Both the position numbers and the translations under genes were made by a program. The notes below the pieces were generated by a model. The model was not told the origin of the DNA. It saw nothing but the letters and a program-made list of their open reading frames with translations, and ran no database searches. Of a stretch of 64,000 bases of DNA, positions 46,755-59,294 are shown piece by piece. How positions within the stretch are numbered: position 1 is the stretch's first letter; each line of letters starts with the position of its first letter. Origin of the DNA: Gorsachius magnificus (lineage: Eukaryota; Chordata; Aves; Pelecaniformes; Ardeidae); the NCBI GenBank assembly GCA_034008185.1, contig CM067082.1:157797895-157861894 (forward strand), written 5' to 3'.

Positions 46755-47782
46755 GCAGGGTTTCAAAGGCTTACTGCCCCATACTGGGATGTCTCTCGTA
46801 TCTGAAGATGCGCAAGGCAGATCCAGGCCCCGTTTTGCCAAATAGTCTTGGCTTCCATCAGTGGAAACTCAATTAAAACACAAGTAACAGATTATGTGCG
46901 CTTCAGTTTAATTAAAACCTCTTTGTGCAACACACTACCTTCTCCTAAGAAAGCAGTGCAATGTTTTGGGAGGGAAAAAAAAAAAAACCAGGACAGTTGT
47001 AGGCGTTTAAATTATTACAACTGATCTCAGCAGGTGAGAAGATGTGTCTAGAGAGCATCGCCGACAAATTAGTTCAAGCCTTGCTGCTGAAAAGCCAGCC
47101 TTTACAGACTTCAAAGGGCTGGCTCCTGGCTGGGTCGCTCCACGGGGGCACTTGCTGCTGGAAAGCGAGGCCAGGCAGGGAACAGCCCGTTCAGTGGCAG
47201 CTCCCCGCTGTTAGCACCAACCAACCCTCCGCGGCCCTGCTGCCGGCTCAGCGGGCGCATCGCTGAGCCAGCGGGAACAACACTTCCACACTGCACGGCC
47301 AACCATAGTCAAAAGGGAGCTGGAGCAAGATAAATTGTCCCATTGAAATGGATTCACTGACATTCCTTGGAGAGCCCAGACATCAGAGGCCCGGCGTGAG
47401 TCTCAAGTCAAATTGATGGCTCCAGCTGGAGACCAAGAGCTGCTGTAGATGAGCCAGAGAGAGGAGGAGGCACCACCTTGGGTGGGCAACAGGGAAGGTG
47501 GAGGGATGCTGGGGCTCACACCTGACAAAGCATGGTCCAACCCTGCCCTGAATAAAAACCAGTAGGCACAAGAGCTGGATCAGGCCCTCTGGGCATCCTC
47601 TGCAGGAGGCTGCTGAGCTCTCCACTGACAATGAGGGCGAGCTGCGGGTGAGGAGCTCACGCTGGTCATGACACTGAGCAGAACAACAGGCAGACTAATG
47701 AACATTGGGGGACACCACTCAGGAGGCAGGGAGAGAAACCTCTGAAAGTGCCTGGCACCATTTGAGATGTCTGAGGATAAGT
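46755..47782. other. Unique interval with candidate conserved island
   Basis: An AT-rich segment at 46860-46960 carries CAATTAAAACACAAG and TTTAATTAAAACC. An A run lies near 46977-46986. No exon recognised. Confidence 0.5.
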
Positions 47783-47842
47783 GGGGTTGGATTAGATGAC
47801 CTGAAGAGGTCCCTTTCCATCTAAATTATTCTCCAATTCTAT
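47783..47842 (+). mobile_element. Decayed CR1 3'-tail fragment
   Basis: GGGGTTGGATTAGATGACCT, GAAGAGGTCCCTTTCCATCT and a mutated tail, ATTATTCTCCAATTCTAT. Confidence 0.8.
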
Positions 47843-49560
47843 CCCAACTGGCTTCCAAGCACCAGCCAGAGGCCAGGGGTTCTCCAGAGGTCCTGGGTCC
47901 TGCGTCACCACACAGTCTGGAAGTCCTAGATAGTCTCAAGCATCTGAAATGGCACCAAGTGTCTATGTGTGGGCATCTGAGTCATGGCTCACATCTTTGG
48001 CTCAAATTTCTGTGGTAAACTTAGGCCATAGGGAGTTGAAGACATTTCTGCAGGGGTGGCTGGCAGGTATGACACAGCCCCTACAGGAGACCTATGCCTT
48101 TCTGGAGCAGCAGCTACTGTCCCCCACCCCAACTACCTCAAGCCTCAAGGCACTTCTCAGGGGACCCACTCTACCACTGAACATGTGTCACTGAGAGCAG
48201 GAAATCCAGGACACCCTGGGTTTTATCTGGCATGGAGCAGAAAGAAAGACCTGATAGAGGTAAGGAGAGGATCTTGGAGAAGACTGGAGCAGCAAGGAGG
48301 ATTTGGGGCTGGGAAGAAAAGGTATTCTAGTCATGTGTTTATTGGGGTGACAGTGGCAGGAAGGAAGACTTGAGCAGAAAAATAAGAGGTTTCCTTCAGA
48401 AGAGAGCTAAATAGATATCCAGAACATTGGTCTGGGTACCCCCCACCCTTTGGGATGCTATTTTGGCTGAAAAAGAAAACCACAGCAAAGCCACCACTTG
48501 TAAAAACCTTACAACAGATGGGCGATAGACACCAGACAAGGACCTAGGTGGTCCCACTTTATCTCTACGGGTGGCACTTAACATCTCCATGAACCTTGTT
48601 ATTGACCAAGACCTCTCACCCACTACACATCAGCTTTTAGGGCTCTCTGGTGTGAGAAGTAGTCCCCTGCTCTGCTGGTGAAGCTGTTCTTAGAAAGCTT
48701 TGGGCTTGATTGTGCAGAAAGGCATTTGGGATGGATTGGGCTGGAGTAGCAGTGGATAACTCTACAGCTGAGCAGCTACAACATTCAGCGGGCAACAGGA
48801 AGACCTAAAAACTCATCTCTGCTTAAATTCATGTGAGAGAAAAGCTGCAGTGATCTGGGAGCATAGAGACCTTCCAAAGATAGCAGCTGGCTGACCAAGA
48901 GGGACGATGAAACACTGAGCCTTGGTCTTCTATAGAGCCGGATGGATGCCCACAGCCAAGTGTCACCAGGAGCAAGGCAGGGCAGAGGCACAGCATCTCC
49001 TGTTGGAGTGGCTTCACCTGAGCAATGCAGAGGAGGTTACACCAGGGACAAGACAGAGCACCACATGAAAGAACATTTCCAGCTCCCCCAGTAGCTCACA
49101 AACTGGTGCTTCAGCTCCACAAGGAAGGTAGAAGTTCCAGTGGAGACATGAACTGAATCTCCATCCCCAGCACCCCTGAGAAAACAGCCCCTGATACAGA
49201 CTGTGTCTCCCTGCTGTGGGAGGGTTTTTACATTTTTGAAAACATTTTTACGAGGCAGGAGAGCTGCGCAGAGCCAAGGAAGTGTGTTAGGTACCCTGGT
49301 GATGCCAAGGGAATGGGGCTGCTTGGGCTGACAAATGCCACTGGGAGGGTCCCGTTCCTCATTAGAAGTCATTAATGAGGGGCCAAGCTCTAGCAGGACC
49401 CAAGCAGTGCTGCAAAGCTACCGGTGAGATGGAGGTTTTCTTGTAAAGCTGGAGATTGGGTGTGTTCCACCCATGTCCTCACTGCAGACATGTGTCAGAA
49501 GATCTGTACCCCAGTGGCTGGGGTCACTGGCTGGCACCCAGGCCAAGACTTTATCCACTG
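47843..49560. other. Unique interval
   Basis: No gene or repeat recognised. Confidence 0.55.
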
Positions 49561-49668
49561 AATCATAGGATCATAGAACGGTTTGGGTTGGAAGGGACCT
49601 TTAGAGATCATCTAGACCAATGCCCTTGCAATGAGCAGGGATGTCTTCAACTGGACCAGGTTGCTTGG
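49561..49668 (-). mobile_element. CR1 3' fragment
   Basis: Antisense tail AATCATAGGATCATAGAACG, then TTTGGGTTGGAAGGGACCTT, CAATGAGCAGGGATGTCTTC and AACTGGACCAGGTTGCT, after which similarity ends. Confidence 0.92.
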
Positions 49669-50835
49669 CAGCTTTTCGCTCTGCACCACCCCTGAGACTC
49701 AACAAGGATGACAACAAAGATGTTGTCTCCTTCCCACCTCACCCTTGCTGACCCTCCAAGCTATGCCTCCAAGCTTATCAGGTCCCTTCACCTCTTCTCA
49801 CCACACAATTGTCCTTCACGCTGCTACCTCCTGGCCCTGATGCTGAGTCAGGGGGTCAGAAGCACAGAGGGAGATTATTTTGACATGGAAGAGGACTCTG
49901 CCTTATGATTCCATTGTACCCAGGTCCAAAGGGAACCAGGACTTGCTCCAGGACTTCCTCACCTCTTGTCTTCTCATTGTGCGAAGGTTAATCAACAGCA
50001 AAGGGCTCAGGAGCTGCATCCCACAGCGCCTTGCAGCTCTTTGGGGAAGCCAAGTTCCTGTCCATTGCAATGCAGCTAGCTCTGGAATCTTCTGCTCTTC
50101 CAGTATACACAAAGTGGCTGTGGGGAGGCGGGAAATTAGGCTGAAATAAATAAATTAAAGCCAGCAGGAGGGGATCGGCATGCTGCTTGAATTAGTGTGG
50201 AGGGTAATTGTAAACAACTGGGGAAATGTGCCTTAAATTAATTTTTAGGACCTAATGGGATTTTGCTTGGACTCCAGTCAAGAATGAAAAGCCTTCGATG
50301 GCAAAACAAGGCACTTTGCATAAATTAGCAGTTATGACATTAGCGGAGCTGGCTCTTTTTGGCTGGCAATGGAGAGTATGTGTGCGTATGTGCATGCCTG
50401 CATGGAGGACTTGGGATTTGTTTTATTTATTATCTAGAGCTTGTTTAAAGATGTTATAACAGGAAGGGGAGAATCTTGACGCAGACACTTAAAAGCCAGG
50501 ACTCCTGGGCCCTGTCTGGCACGCCGTGGGGGGAGAGGGAAGGACAAGTCACTGACCTCTTTGTATTGCCGTGTGTTGAACTGGACTGAAATTTTTCTTC
50601 TGTAGGGAGGTGTGTTGGGAAATGTGCCTCCCCAGGACAGAATGACTTCTGTGGAAGAAGGTGTGAGGTGTTTTGGGAAGTCAGCTGGTCTGAAATGACA
50701 GCCATGGAGCCTGAGAGAACAATGAATACCATTTTTAGAATTAGTCTTTACCCAAAGACCATCAAAAACTCACCCTGGGAAATACATAGATTGCCCATAA
50801 CACCTACTGCAAGCAGCAGGCTGGAGCCAAACCCA
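49669..50835. other. Unique interval with candidate conserved island
   Basis: A repeat-free AT-rich segment at 50195-50350 stands out. No exon recognised. Confidence 0.5.
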
Positions 50836-50868
50836 CAGAATCATAGAATGGTTTGGGTAGGAAGGGAC
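50836..50868 (-). mobile_element. CR1 tail stub in inverse orientation
   Basis: CAGAATCATAGAATGGTTTG and GGTAGGAAGGGAC form the antisense last 33 bases of a CR1, abutting a sense CR1 body. Confidence 0.85.
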
Positions 50869-51683
50869 AGGCTGGAGAGTTGGGCGTAGAGGAACCTGAT
50901 GAAGTTCAACACGGGCAATTGTCAGGTGCTGCACCTGGGGAGGTTGAACCCCAGGCACCAGTCCAGGCTGGGGGCTGACCTGCTGGGAAGCAGCTCTGCC
51001 GAGAGGGACCTGGGGGTCCTGGTGGGCAACAAGCTGACCATGAGCCAGCAGGGTGCCCTTGGTGCCAAGAAGCCCAATGACATCCTGGGCGCATCAAGAG
51101 AAGCGTGGCCAGCAGGGCGAGGGAGGTTCTCCTCCCCCTCTACTCTGCCCTGGTGAGACCCCACCTGGAGCACTGGGTCCAGTTCTGAGCTCCCCAGTTC
51201 AAGAAGGATGAGGAACTCCTGGAGAGAGTCCACAGCAGGGCTACAAAGATGATGAGGGGACTGGAGCATCTGCCCTATGAGAAAAAGCTGAGGGAGCTGG
51301 GCTTGTTCAGCCTGGAGAAGAGAAGGTAGAGGGGATCTCATCAACACCTACAAATATCTTAAGGGTGGGGGTCACGAGGACGGAGCCAGACTCTTCCCAG
51401 TGATGCCCAGTGCCAGGACAAGGGGCATGGGCACAACTGAAGCAGAAGAGGTTCCAGTTGAATTTGAGGAAGAACTTCTTGACTTTGAGGGTGCCCGAGC
51501 CCTGGCCCAGGCTGCCCAGGGGGGCTGTGGAGTCTCCTTCTCTGGAGATCTTCAACCCCCGCCTGGACGCTGTCCTGTGCCCCCTGCTCTGGGTGAGCCT
51601 GCTTGGGCAGGGGGGTGGCACTGGGTGAGCTCCTGAGGGCCCTGCCAACCCCTGCCAGTCTGGGATTCTGGGATTCTGTGATT
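50867..51683 (+). mobile_element. Longest CR1 fragment in the window
   Basis: Sense copy starting ACAGGCTGGAGAGTTGGGCG, through AAGTTCAACACGGGCAATTG, to the tail GGGATTCTGGGATTCTGTGA. Coding pieces are split over frames: [20 protein letters not shown] in one frame near 51000-51070, and [18 protein letters not shown] in another near 51440-51490. It is therefore frameshifted and inactive. Confidence 0.93.
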
Positions 51684-54297
51684 GCAAAAGCATTGAAGTT
51701 TTCCAAGTGCTGGTTGCAGAAGAAAACTGGCTTTTGCTTGGGACACTTAAATTTTTCACTACATTCTTATGTTATCTTCATAAGTAACTCCTTTCTTTTT
51801 CACTCTTTAGGTTTTTTTTATTTGCCTCCTCTGCAAACTGTACTGAGGTTCAAAACACTGTTATGCTGTCTGCTGGATTAAAGTGAAGGAAATCTGCACC
51901 TACCTTACCCAAACCCAGCATAAATGCAATCGGCCACCAAGAAGGACTTCCTGTGATCCATTAGCTGTGAAGCTGATTTACTTTAAAGCGGTATAAAATA
52001 AAGTCAAGTGTTTGGGGTTTTTTCACTTTATACACTCACATAAATTGGAATTATGGCCACTGACCTCAGTGTCCACCATTTCTGGAGTGTTGGAGGCCTC
52101 GTATTTCAGAAAGCAGTTCTGTGCTGTGAAGTTTGGTGGACATCTACCTGCTGGGCAATCCCAGTGTGAAAGTACCATCAGGCCCTCCAGAATCTCAGCT
52201 TGCATTGATGTTTGTCTGGGCTGATTTTGTGGAAAAACCCAGAAACAAAATCCCCGTGCAACAAACATCAAAATAACTCTTAAGACAGAGAGTAGAACAT
52301 GAGCTTGGACCTTGGCAAGGGATGGAGTTCTGCTTTCCCAAGCAGAGATTAGGGTTAGATGCCCTGAACTTATGGTAGCTCACTTTGAAAGTGCCTGTAA
52401 GAGGCCATTTTAATAGAACCATGGGCTTCATCATGCTCAAAGGTCACACTCAGTCATAAACTAAATACCTGCACAGCCTAAAAGCATCAGACCTCTGTAA
52501 CTGGAGCCTATGAGGGCGCCAGCAATTCTATTTCTCCCAATCTCGGCTCTTCAGTTATACCCATTTATTAAAAACGGAGCTTTCCCTTTACTCATTTCAC
52601 ATTGATTAAGCTGTATTTTAAAGTCAGTTTGCTATTAGGTTAATTTAACTTCCACCCCAGTTCTCACTCTGCTTGGAAATAGGATCCAGATGGACAACAT
52701 TTCAGAGTTTAATTCAAGCTCACTAAAGTCAGTGGAAGCTTTTTTTTCCCCATGAATTCCAAAAGGCTCTGGCTCTGGCCTCTTTATCACCTTGCAGCAA
52801 GATGCCAGGCCACAGTCTCCATCTCCGAAATGCCAATAGCAAGTAAAAAAGCTGTGAGAAGGTTAATATTCCTTCTGCTTTTATTACTCCCACAGAATGA
52901 AAACTCACTGGAGGCAATAAAGCCATCCACATTTGATCACAGGGGCATATGAATGTTCAAAAGCCACCTCCTGCCAAACTTGAAGGTCCTTCATCAGCCA
53001 AACTCCTACTGACTTTGGCAGGACTTAGCCAGCGCACGCATCAAGGAGAGCAGCATCTTCCTGGGGTTTAAGCGTGAGACTGCCTTCCAGTGTGAGCTCC
53101 ACAGCATTCAGAGGAACCATCCGGATCGCTTTACCATCAGCCTAACGCCCAAATATCTGCCCCCGCTTCTGCCAGTTGTGAGGAGATGCACCCTCAGATG
53201 TCCCGGGTTAACGCAGAAAGAAAAGCCTTCAGAACTATTTCAGGCCTCCGTGAGACGTCCATGCATTTCCATTAATAAACTTTCTGGACTGCCTTTTTAT
53301 TTGGCATGATTCAATCACGGCTCCAAGGGAGAGCAACTGCAAAGCTTTTTCTCTTTCTTAAACCGAAGTGTTGACAGGCATGGGAAGACCCCTACCCTTA
53401 CATCTCTAAATGTTTGCCAGAAGTTTTTTGGCACTCCAGAGAGTTACACTTCATGCAGCGAGAGGGACAGGTCCTTCAGAAATTCTGCACATTAGCTGTT
53501 TTTCAGTTTTCTGAAGGACAAATTCCCAGTAGCACCAATGCCTCGAGCAACCATTTTGCAAAACATCAAGCCACAGTAACTTCTGCCAAGCGCTCCCAGG
53601 ACATGAACCACCCTCAACTTTATAAACATGCCATCATTCTCCATTAAATACAGATGAACAGCAAGTCCTTCTTCTTTCTCTCTGTCATTACTTTCATGAA
53701 CAATAGGTCAAAAGCCTGCAGCCAGGCAGTTGCAAATGAAACGCTCTTGGGAAAAACCATGTCAAACCTTCTCTGGTGGTACCTAGGTGGAATGATCTCA
53801 TCCTACCTTCGGTTTTCCTCAGTCCTTCAGATACCCCAGAGGAAAAAAGTCATTAATAAGAGCATGGCTTTGCTATTATTAGTTACATTTATGAAATCCA
53901 AATGCCTGCAAGATGTTGTTTTATTTAGAACAGCTCCATCTACCACAGATAGAGTCTATGAAGAGCTGTGGTAGGTTACTCTGCTGTTGAAAACTGCCTT
54001 TTACTGGACCTTTTCTGCTCTCTAACAACCACATAATACATTCAGCAGGAGTTTTATTAGAACTCTTGGGGTATTTTTCTTTCAAATATCATAATATGAA
54101 GGGGAAAAAAACTGATACAAAGCTTGAAGCTGTTCCTGGCTGTCTTGTTTTAACCCAGTCTTGGAAAGGGAGTGCTGTTCAGAAACGGCAAGATGACGAG
54201 CGCTGTTTAGGGACGGTCTTGCTGGGCCAAGTGAATCGGGTTTGGTTTTCGGTAGTAAAGTTGCAGTCTTCTGCTGGAGAGGGGAATTGCAGGAGGG
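51684..54297. other. Unique interval
   Basis: No gene or repeat recognised. AT-rich stretches near 52560-52640 and 53265-53310. Confidence 0.5.
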
Positions 54298-54811
54298 GAT
54301 TGCATCCAGTTCGGGGGTCCCCAGCCCAGGACAGACAGGGACCTGCTGGAGCGGGGCCAGAGGAGGCCATGGAGATGACCCGAGGGCCGGAGCCCCTCTG
54401 CGATGGGGACAGGCTGGGAGAGGTGGGGGTGGTCAGCCTGGAGAAGAAAAGGCTGCGGGGAGACCTGATTACAGCCTTGCAGGGCTTAACAGGGCTTATA
54501 AGAAAGATGGGGATGGACTTGTTAGCAGGGCCTGCAGCGACAGGACAAGAGGGAATGGTTTTAAACTAAAAGAGGGGAGGGGAGATTCAGCTTGGATCAG
54601 AGGAAGAAATTCTTTAAAATGAGGGTGGTGAGAAACCGACCCAGGTTGCTCAGAGCGGTGGTGGATGCCCCATCCTTGGAAACATCCCAGGTTGGGTTGG
54701 ATGGGGCTGGGAGCAACTGGATCCTGTTGCAGATGTCCCTGCTTATGGCAGGGGGTTGGACTGGGTGACCTTGGAATGGTCCCACCCAAACCATTCTGTG
54801 ATTCTATGATT
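54298..54811 (+). mobile_element. CR1 LINE fragment
   Basis: Sense copy from GATTGCATCCAGTTCGGGGG to tail CATTCTGTGATTCTATGATT. Coding remnants include [20 protein letters not shown] and, in another frame, GNGFKLKEGRGDSAWIRG. The 3' end carries AGATGTCCCTGCTTATGGCA. Confidence 0.92.
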
Positions 54812-56406
54812 TCCTATGTATTTCCAGGATTTTACTCTGTGATGCCTGATTTTGTGGGACACATTTCTAGGTAAGGAACTGAGCAATTGAAAATGAGCCT
54901 GGCAAAATACAGGCAAAAATTAGGTCTTGGAGGTCCAGGTCCAAAGAAGCTGCGTGGAGAGGCAGTGTTGACTCTGCATGGCACTCACCAAATCATTACA
55001 GGAGGCTAATTCCCATACCGTCCACACTCTGAAGATCCTGTCCTCGTGGATTTGGAGAGCTCGCAGAATAAATGGGGCTTCCTCCCTCCTGCAGCATGGA
55101 GATGCTGCAGCACTTGGTGGGGTGGAGGTTATTTTATTTTTATACCAGGACTTTAAAACAAAGCAACACTCTTGTCCACCTGCTTCGTAACTAACCAAGC
55201 CACAGAAGATGGAAGAAATGCAGTCACAGGAGTATGCTGAGGCAATACGTTCATGGAGGAGACATGAGCAACGTCTCTAAGCACAGTGGTCCAAATATAA
55301 CTTCAGACCCAGGTACCACATCACTTACTGACCACCAAAAGCTATGAGGGTAGAGGTACCTTATATTTACCCATGCTGTACTTATCCTTGAATATCAGCA
55401 GCTTGCCATTGGTTAAAATAGGATACTTGGCTTGAAGAGCTGGTGCTCTGACTGAATGGGGACATTTTTATGTTCTTAAATCCTCCAAGTGCTCAGGAAG
55501 CTCTGAGGAAACATTCTCAGATGCATCAGCCAGTGCTGGGAAACTTTGAAGTCACAACAACATCACCATCCAGTAAGTTTTGCAATTCATTCATCCTCTT
55601 AAGAAGTTCCGACTCATCTGTGTGGTTCATGGTGCAGCATGAGAGTGTACGAGGCCCTACCAAGGAGGAGCAGGATGCAGTCGTATTTCACACTTATACT
55701 GGGGTGCAACACCTCAAGGAAGAGGGAGATCGTCACTTGGATTGTTTCACCTCTGACTCCCACGAAACCAGAGACAACATCCAGCGCCCATCTCACTCTT
55801 CACCAGTTGACCACCAGTAGTTGACCATGAGTCTCTACAGGCATGAGAGAATGACCAAGAGTATGGAGCAACCACCTAGTTTTTTCTTTCTCATCCTAAA
55901 TTAGATGTCAAAAACTGGAGCAGTTAGAGACAGAGACCCAGACTTTCAGCTTGTACAAATCAGTGCAGCATCCTTTCAGTAGACCAAGACTGTCTGGGTA
56001 CCACATATGGATCTGGGTACCACATTAAATAAAATCTTCTGAAGTTCCTCCAGTTGGACCTCATTTTTCCACCAGAAAATGAGCTGAGAACTTCCTTAAC
56101 TGTTCGGTGGCCCCAGACTGCTCTTTTTGCCAAAGTCAGTGACATTTGCTATTGAAGAACTCCAGAAAAAAATCTCTCCAGGACATGTTTACCAGAGCAA
56201 ATCTCTGACCAGGTGATGCGTCCTGAGGCTGCTCCTGAATTTCATCTTACCTCCAAATTAGTGGGAGGAAGTGTAAACAGATGCAGAAATAAATTTACAC
56301 AGGTAACATAATTTACACAGCTATAACATAAAAAGAAATGCATGCACTTAGCAACATCCACAGATCACATGCAAAATCCTCCACACCTCCATACTTTGGA
56401 CTTCAC
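54812..56406. other. Unique interval
   Basis: No gene or repeat recognised. Short frames occur on both strands. Confidence 0.55.
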
Positions 56407-56477
56407 TGCAAGGTGGGGGTTGGACTAGATGACCTCTAAGGGTCCCTTCCAACCCAAAGCATTCTATGATTCTATGA
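56407..56477 (+). mobile_element. CR1 3'-tail fragment
   Basis: TGCAAGGTGGGGGTTGGACT, GACCTCTAAGGGTCCCTTCC, AACCCAAAGC and two tail octamers. Confidence 0.92.
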
Positions 56478-56674
56478 AAAATTCAAGATTCGGGGAGTCC
56501 TTTGGCCCTTCCAGGCTTTGCTGCTGGAAAGGCTCCAGATCTGCTCCCAACCCAAGGGATGGAAATGTGACACATGGAAAGGCCAAGGAGGGAAGAATGG
56601 GGAAGACCAGGTCATTCTCAGCACCCAACAACTCTGTGGTCTTTGGTCCAGAGAATGGGAATGATGGCCAACCC

Positions 56675-56838
56675 ATGGATGGATGGGTGGATGGATGGTG
56701 GGGGCGGGTGGAAGGATAGATGGATGGATGGATGGAGGGATGGATGGATGGATGGATGGATGGATGGATGGGCAGGTGGATGGATGGATGGATGGGCGGG
56801 TGGAAGGATGGATGGATGTGTGGATGGATGGGTGGGTG
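56675..56838. repeat. TGGA tetranucleotide microsatellite
   Basis: About 160 bases of ATGGATGG repeats with interruptions (GGGCGGGTGG, AGGGATGG). The Trp/Met/Asp and Ile/His/Pro/Ser peptide frames here are translations of the repeat. Confidence 0.97.
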
Positions 56839-58740
56839 ATAAACTTTTAATTCTCTCTTGATCAAACACACAAGTTAAAAACTGATGGGTCAGCCACCAT
56901 CCAGGGGAGTCTAAGCACCACCCGCAGTGGCAATGCTTTCCATTATGCTTCAACGTTAAGTTGAACCCTTACCTTAATTTTCAACACATTTCACTTCTTT
57001 CTAAAAGGTCCATCCTTACAATCATACAGTTACATGAAAAATTTCTGGCTTTCTTTAGGCACAGTTCCAGCTCTCAAGTTTTGGGCAGGGGGGAGCCTTA
57101 AAAATCAGGAAGAAAATAAGACCACATGCATATTTATTGTTCAAAACATGATGTGCCCATCCCACGTACTGCAAAACAAGTGTAATGCAACCTCTGCCTG
57201 CCATTACCTCCTGGCTCACACCATAACCTCCTACCCAAGCATTGCTCACGAGGAAGCTGGGAACCAAAATAAACTAAGGGATCAGTGAGCTCCTTTTTAA
57301 GTGGTGTTTCTCCATGTGCTCCTTGGGTCAGCAGCTCCAGAGGCAGCCAGGGAGATCACGGGCAGCCCCAGGAGGACCCTCCTGTCTCCAAGCCCTCAGC
57401 AGAGCTGCCAGCCACCTCCTTAAGGGACTGAGCAGGGACCCTGCAGCAGGTCTGTTGGTATTTTGGGCCACTGAATTACTGGAGCTGGTTGTTCACAGAT
57501 TGCCAGGGCTGGAAAACAGCTGAAAATGTAGCGGTGCTCTCTGCAGTCCCGCCGGGGTGGAGAGCAGGCTGGGCCCTCTCCCCAGCCACCTTGAGGAGGT
57601 CCTGAGCCACTCCCAAACACATCACATGGCCCCTTTTCAGACTCATGACTCCCAAACCACTACGCTCTGGGTTGGTCTTTTTGGTTTTTTCTAAGCTTTC
57701 CATCCACTTTCGGAGTTTTGGAGGCTGCCTGGATTTGCATTTGTGAGTCTCTGAACTCTCCACAAGGGCAGAGTTTTTCTCCCTCACCTTTCCCGAGTGA
57801 TGGCCAAGCTTTTTGTGTGACTGCAGAAAGGGCAGCTTGGAGCAAACCCTGTCCTCCCCAGCCCCTAAGACCCCTGACAAAAAGTCACGAGGGTTGGCGA
57901 GAGCAAGAAGGAGCACTCAGAAATCTTCTCCGTCCTCTTTTCTCCAGGCTGCATTACCCATGGAGAGGGATGTGATAGAGAAGCGGGGAGAAAAATTAAT
58001 GCCCACTGTAAAAGTAAAGCTCAACTTCTTCTCATGCACCTTGGTCCTGAGCTGTGACCCTCCCCATCCAGCCCCAGCCTTGCACTCGCGGTGACTCCCC
58101 GAGCTCTCTTGCAAAGCCCTTGGCTCCGACCACCGTCCCGCTGTGCCTGAAACACCTCCACCACATGGCTGGCACCTCGGTGGGGTGGGATGGAAATAAA
58201 TCCAGCAGCTGCAGCCAGCTAACAGACGCTAATGAACTTCCAGACAGGAAAATTATATTGGGACTTTGCCGTCATTTTTTTTTTTTTCCTCCTGCCCCAT
58301 TATTTTATTGTTCGCCTCTTCCAGCCAACATTGCAGGAATTGCCTTGGGAAGTTTTCGCATGCCTGTGCCAGTAGGAAATGGAAAACCGGGGTGGTGGAG
58401 CATCGCATTGAGGGCTTGGCTGTGCATGGCCCATGGGATTCGCCCCGGCACCTGCTCCAAATTCCCAGACACAGCAACGAGCCCCAGGCAGGGGAGGACA
58501 TAGTCTGGCTGAGATCAGAGGCTGTAGCATCAAAAGGCAAGTCCTGGGTGCAGAGCTGCTTCCCGCTGCCTGTGTGTCCCCCCCCAGCTCCTCTTCTGCC
58601 CCAGTCACCCCACTGAAGTTCCAGAGAAATCCATTAGTTAGAGCTGGGGCAAGCAGGGCAGATGGCCCTCTTCTCTGCTTGTGTCATGGCTGTAATTAAT
58701 GCTCGGGAGCATGGGGCTCAGGTCCCTTTGGCCACTGTAA
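56839..58740. other. Unique interval
   Basis: No gene recognised. A T run lies near 58277-58288. Frames up to about 149 codons overlap on both strands without recognisable domains. Confidence 0.5.
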
Positions 58741-59294
58741 GATCATAGAACCATAGAATAGAATCAGAGAAAGGTTTGGGTGGGAAGGGACCTTCCAAGG
58801 TCACCCAGTCCAACTCCCTGCCATGAGCAGAGACATCTGCAAATGGATCCGGTTGCTCTCAGCTCTGTCCAACCCAACCTGGGATGGTTCCAAGGATGGG
58901 GCATCCACCACCACTCTGGGCAACCTGGGCTGCTGCCTCACCACCCTCAGCATAAAAAATTTCTTCCTTATATCTAGGCTGTATCTCCCCTCTTTCAGTT
59001 TAACCCGCTCCCCCTTGTCCTATCATTACAGGCCCTGCTAATGAGTCCATCCCCATCTTTCTTATCAGCTCCCGTTAAGCCCTGCAAGGCCACAATCAGG
59101 TCTCCCCACAGCCTTCTCTTCTCCAGGCTGAACACCCCCACCTCTCCCAAGCTGTCCCTATAGCAGAGGGGCTCCAGCCCCCGATCATCTCTGTGGCCTC
59201 CTCTGGCCCCACTCCAGCTGGATGCAGGGCTCCAGGGGTCTCCCCAGAGCAGAGCAGAGGGACAGAGTCCCCTCCCTTGCCCTGCTGGCCACAA
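58741..59294 (-). mobile_element. CR1 LINE fragment
   Basis: Antisense tail GATCATAGAACCATAGAATA, then GTTTGGGTGGGAAGGGACCT, GCCATGAGCAGAGACATCTG and the ORF2 end. Minus-strand peptide pieces include [20 protein letters not shown] and ACNDRTRGSGLN. Similarity ends near CCTGCTGGCCACA. Confidence 0.93.

Noticed and set aside
56464..56953. Ile/His/Pro/Ser and Trp/Met/Asp repeat proteins
   Set aside because: Translation of the TGGA microsatellite.
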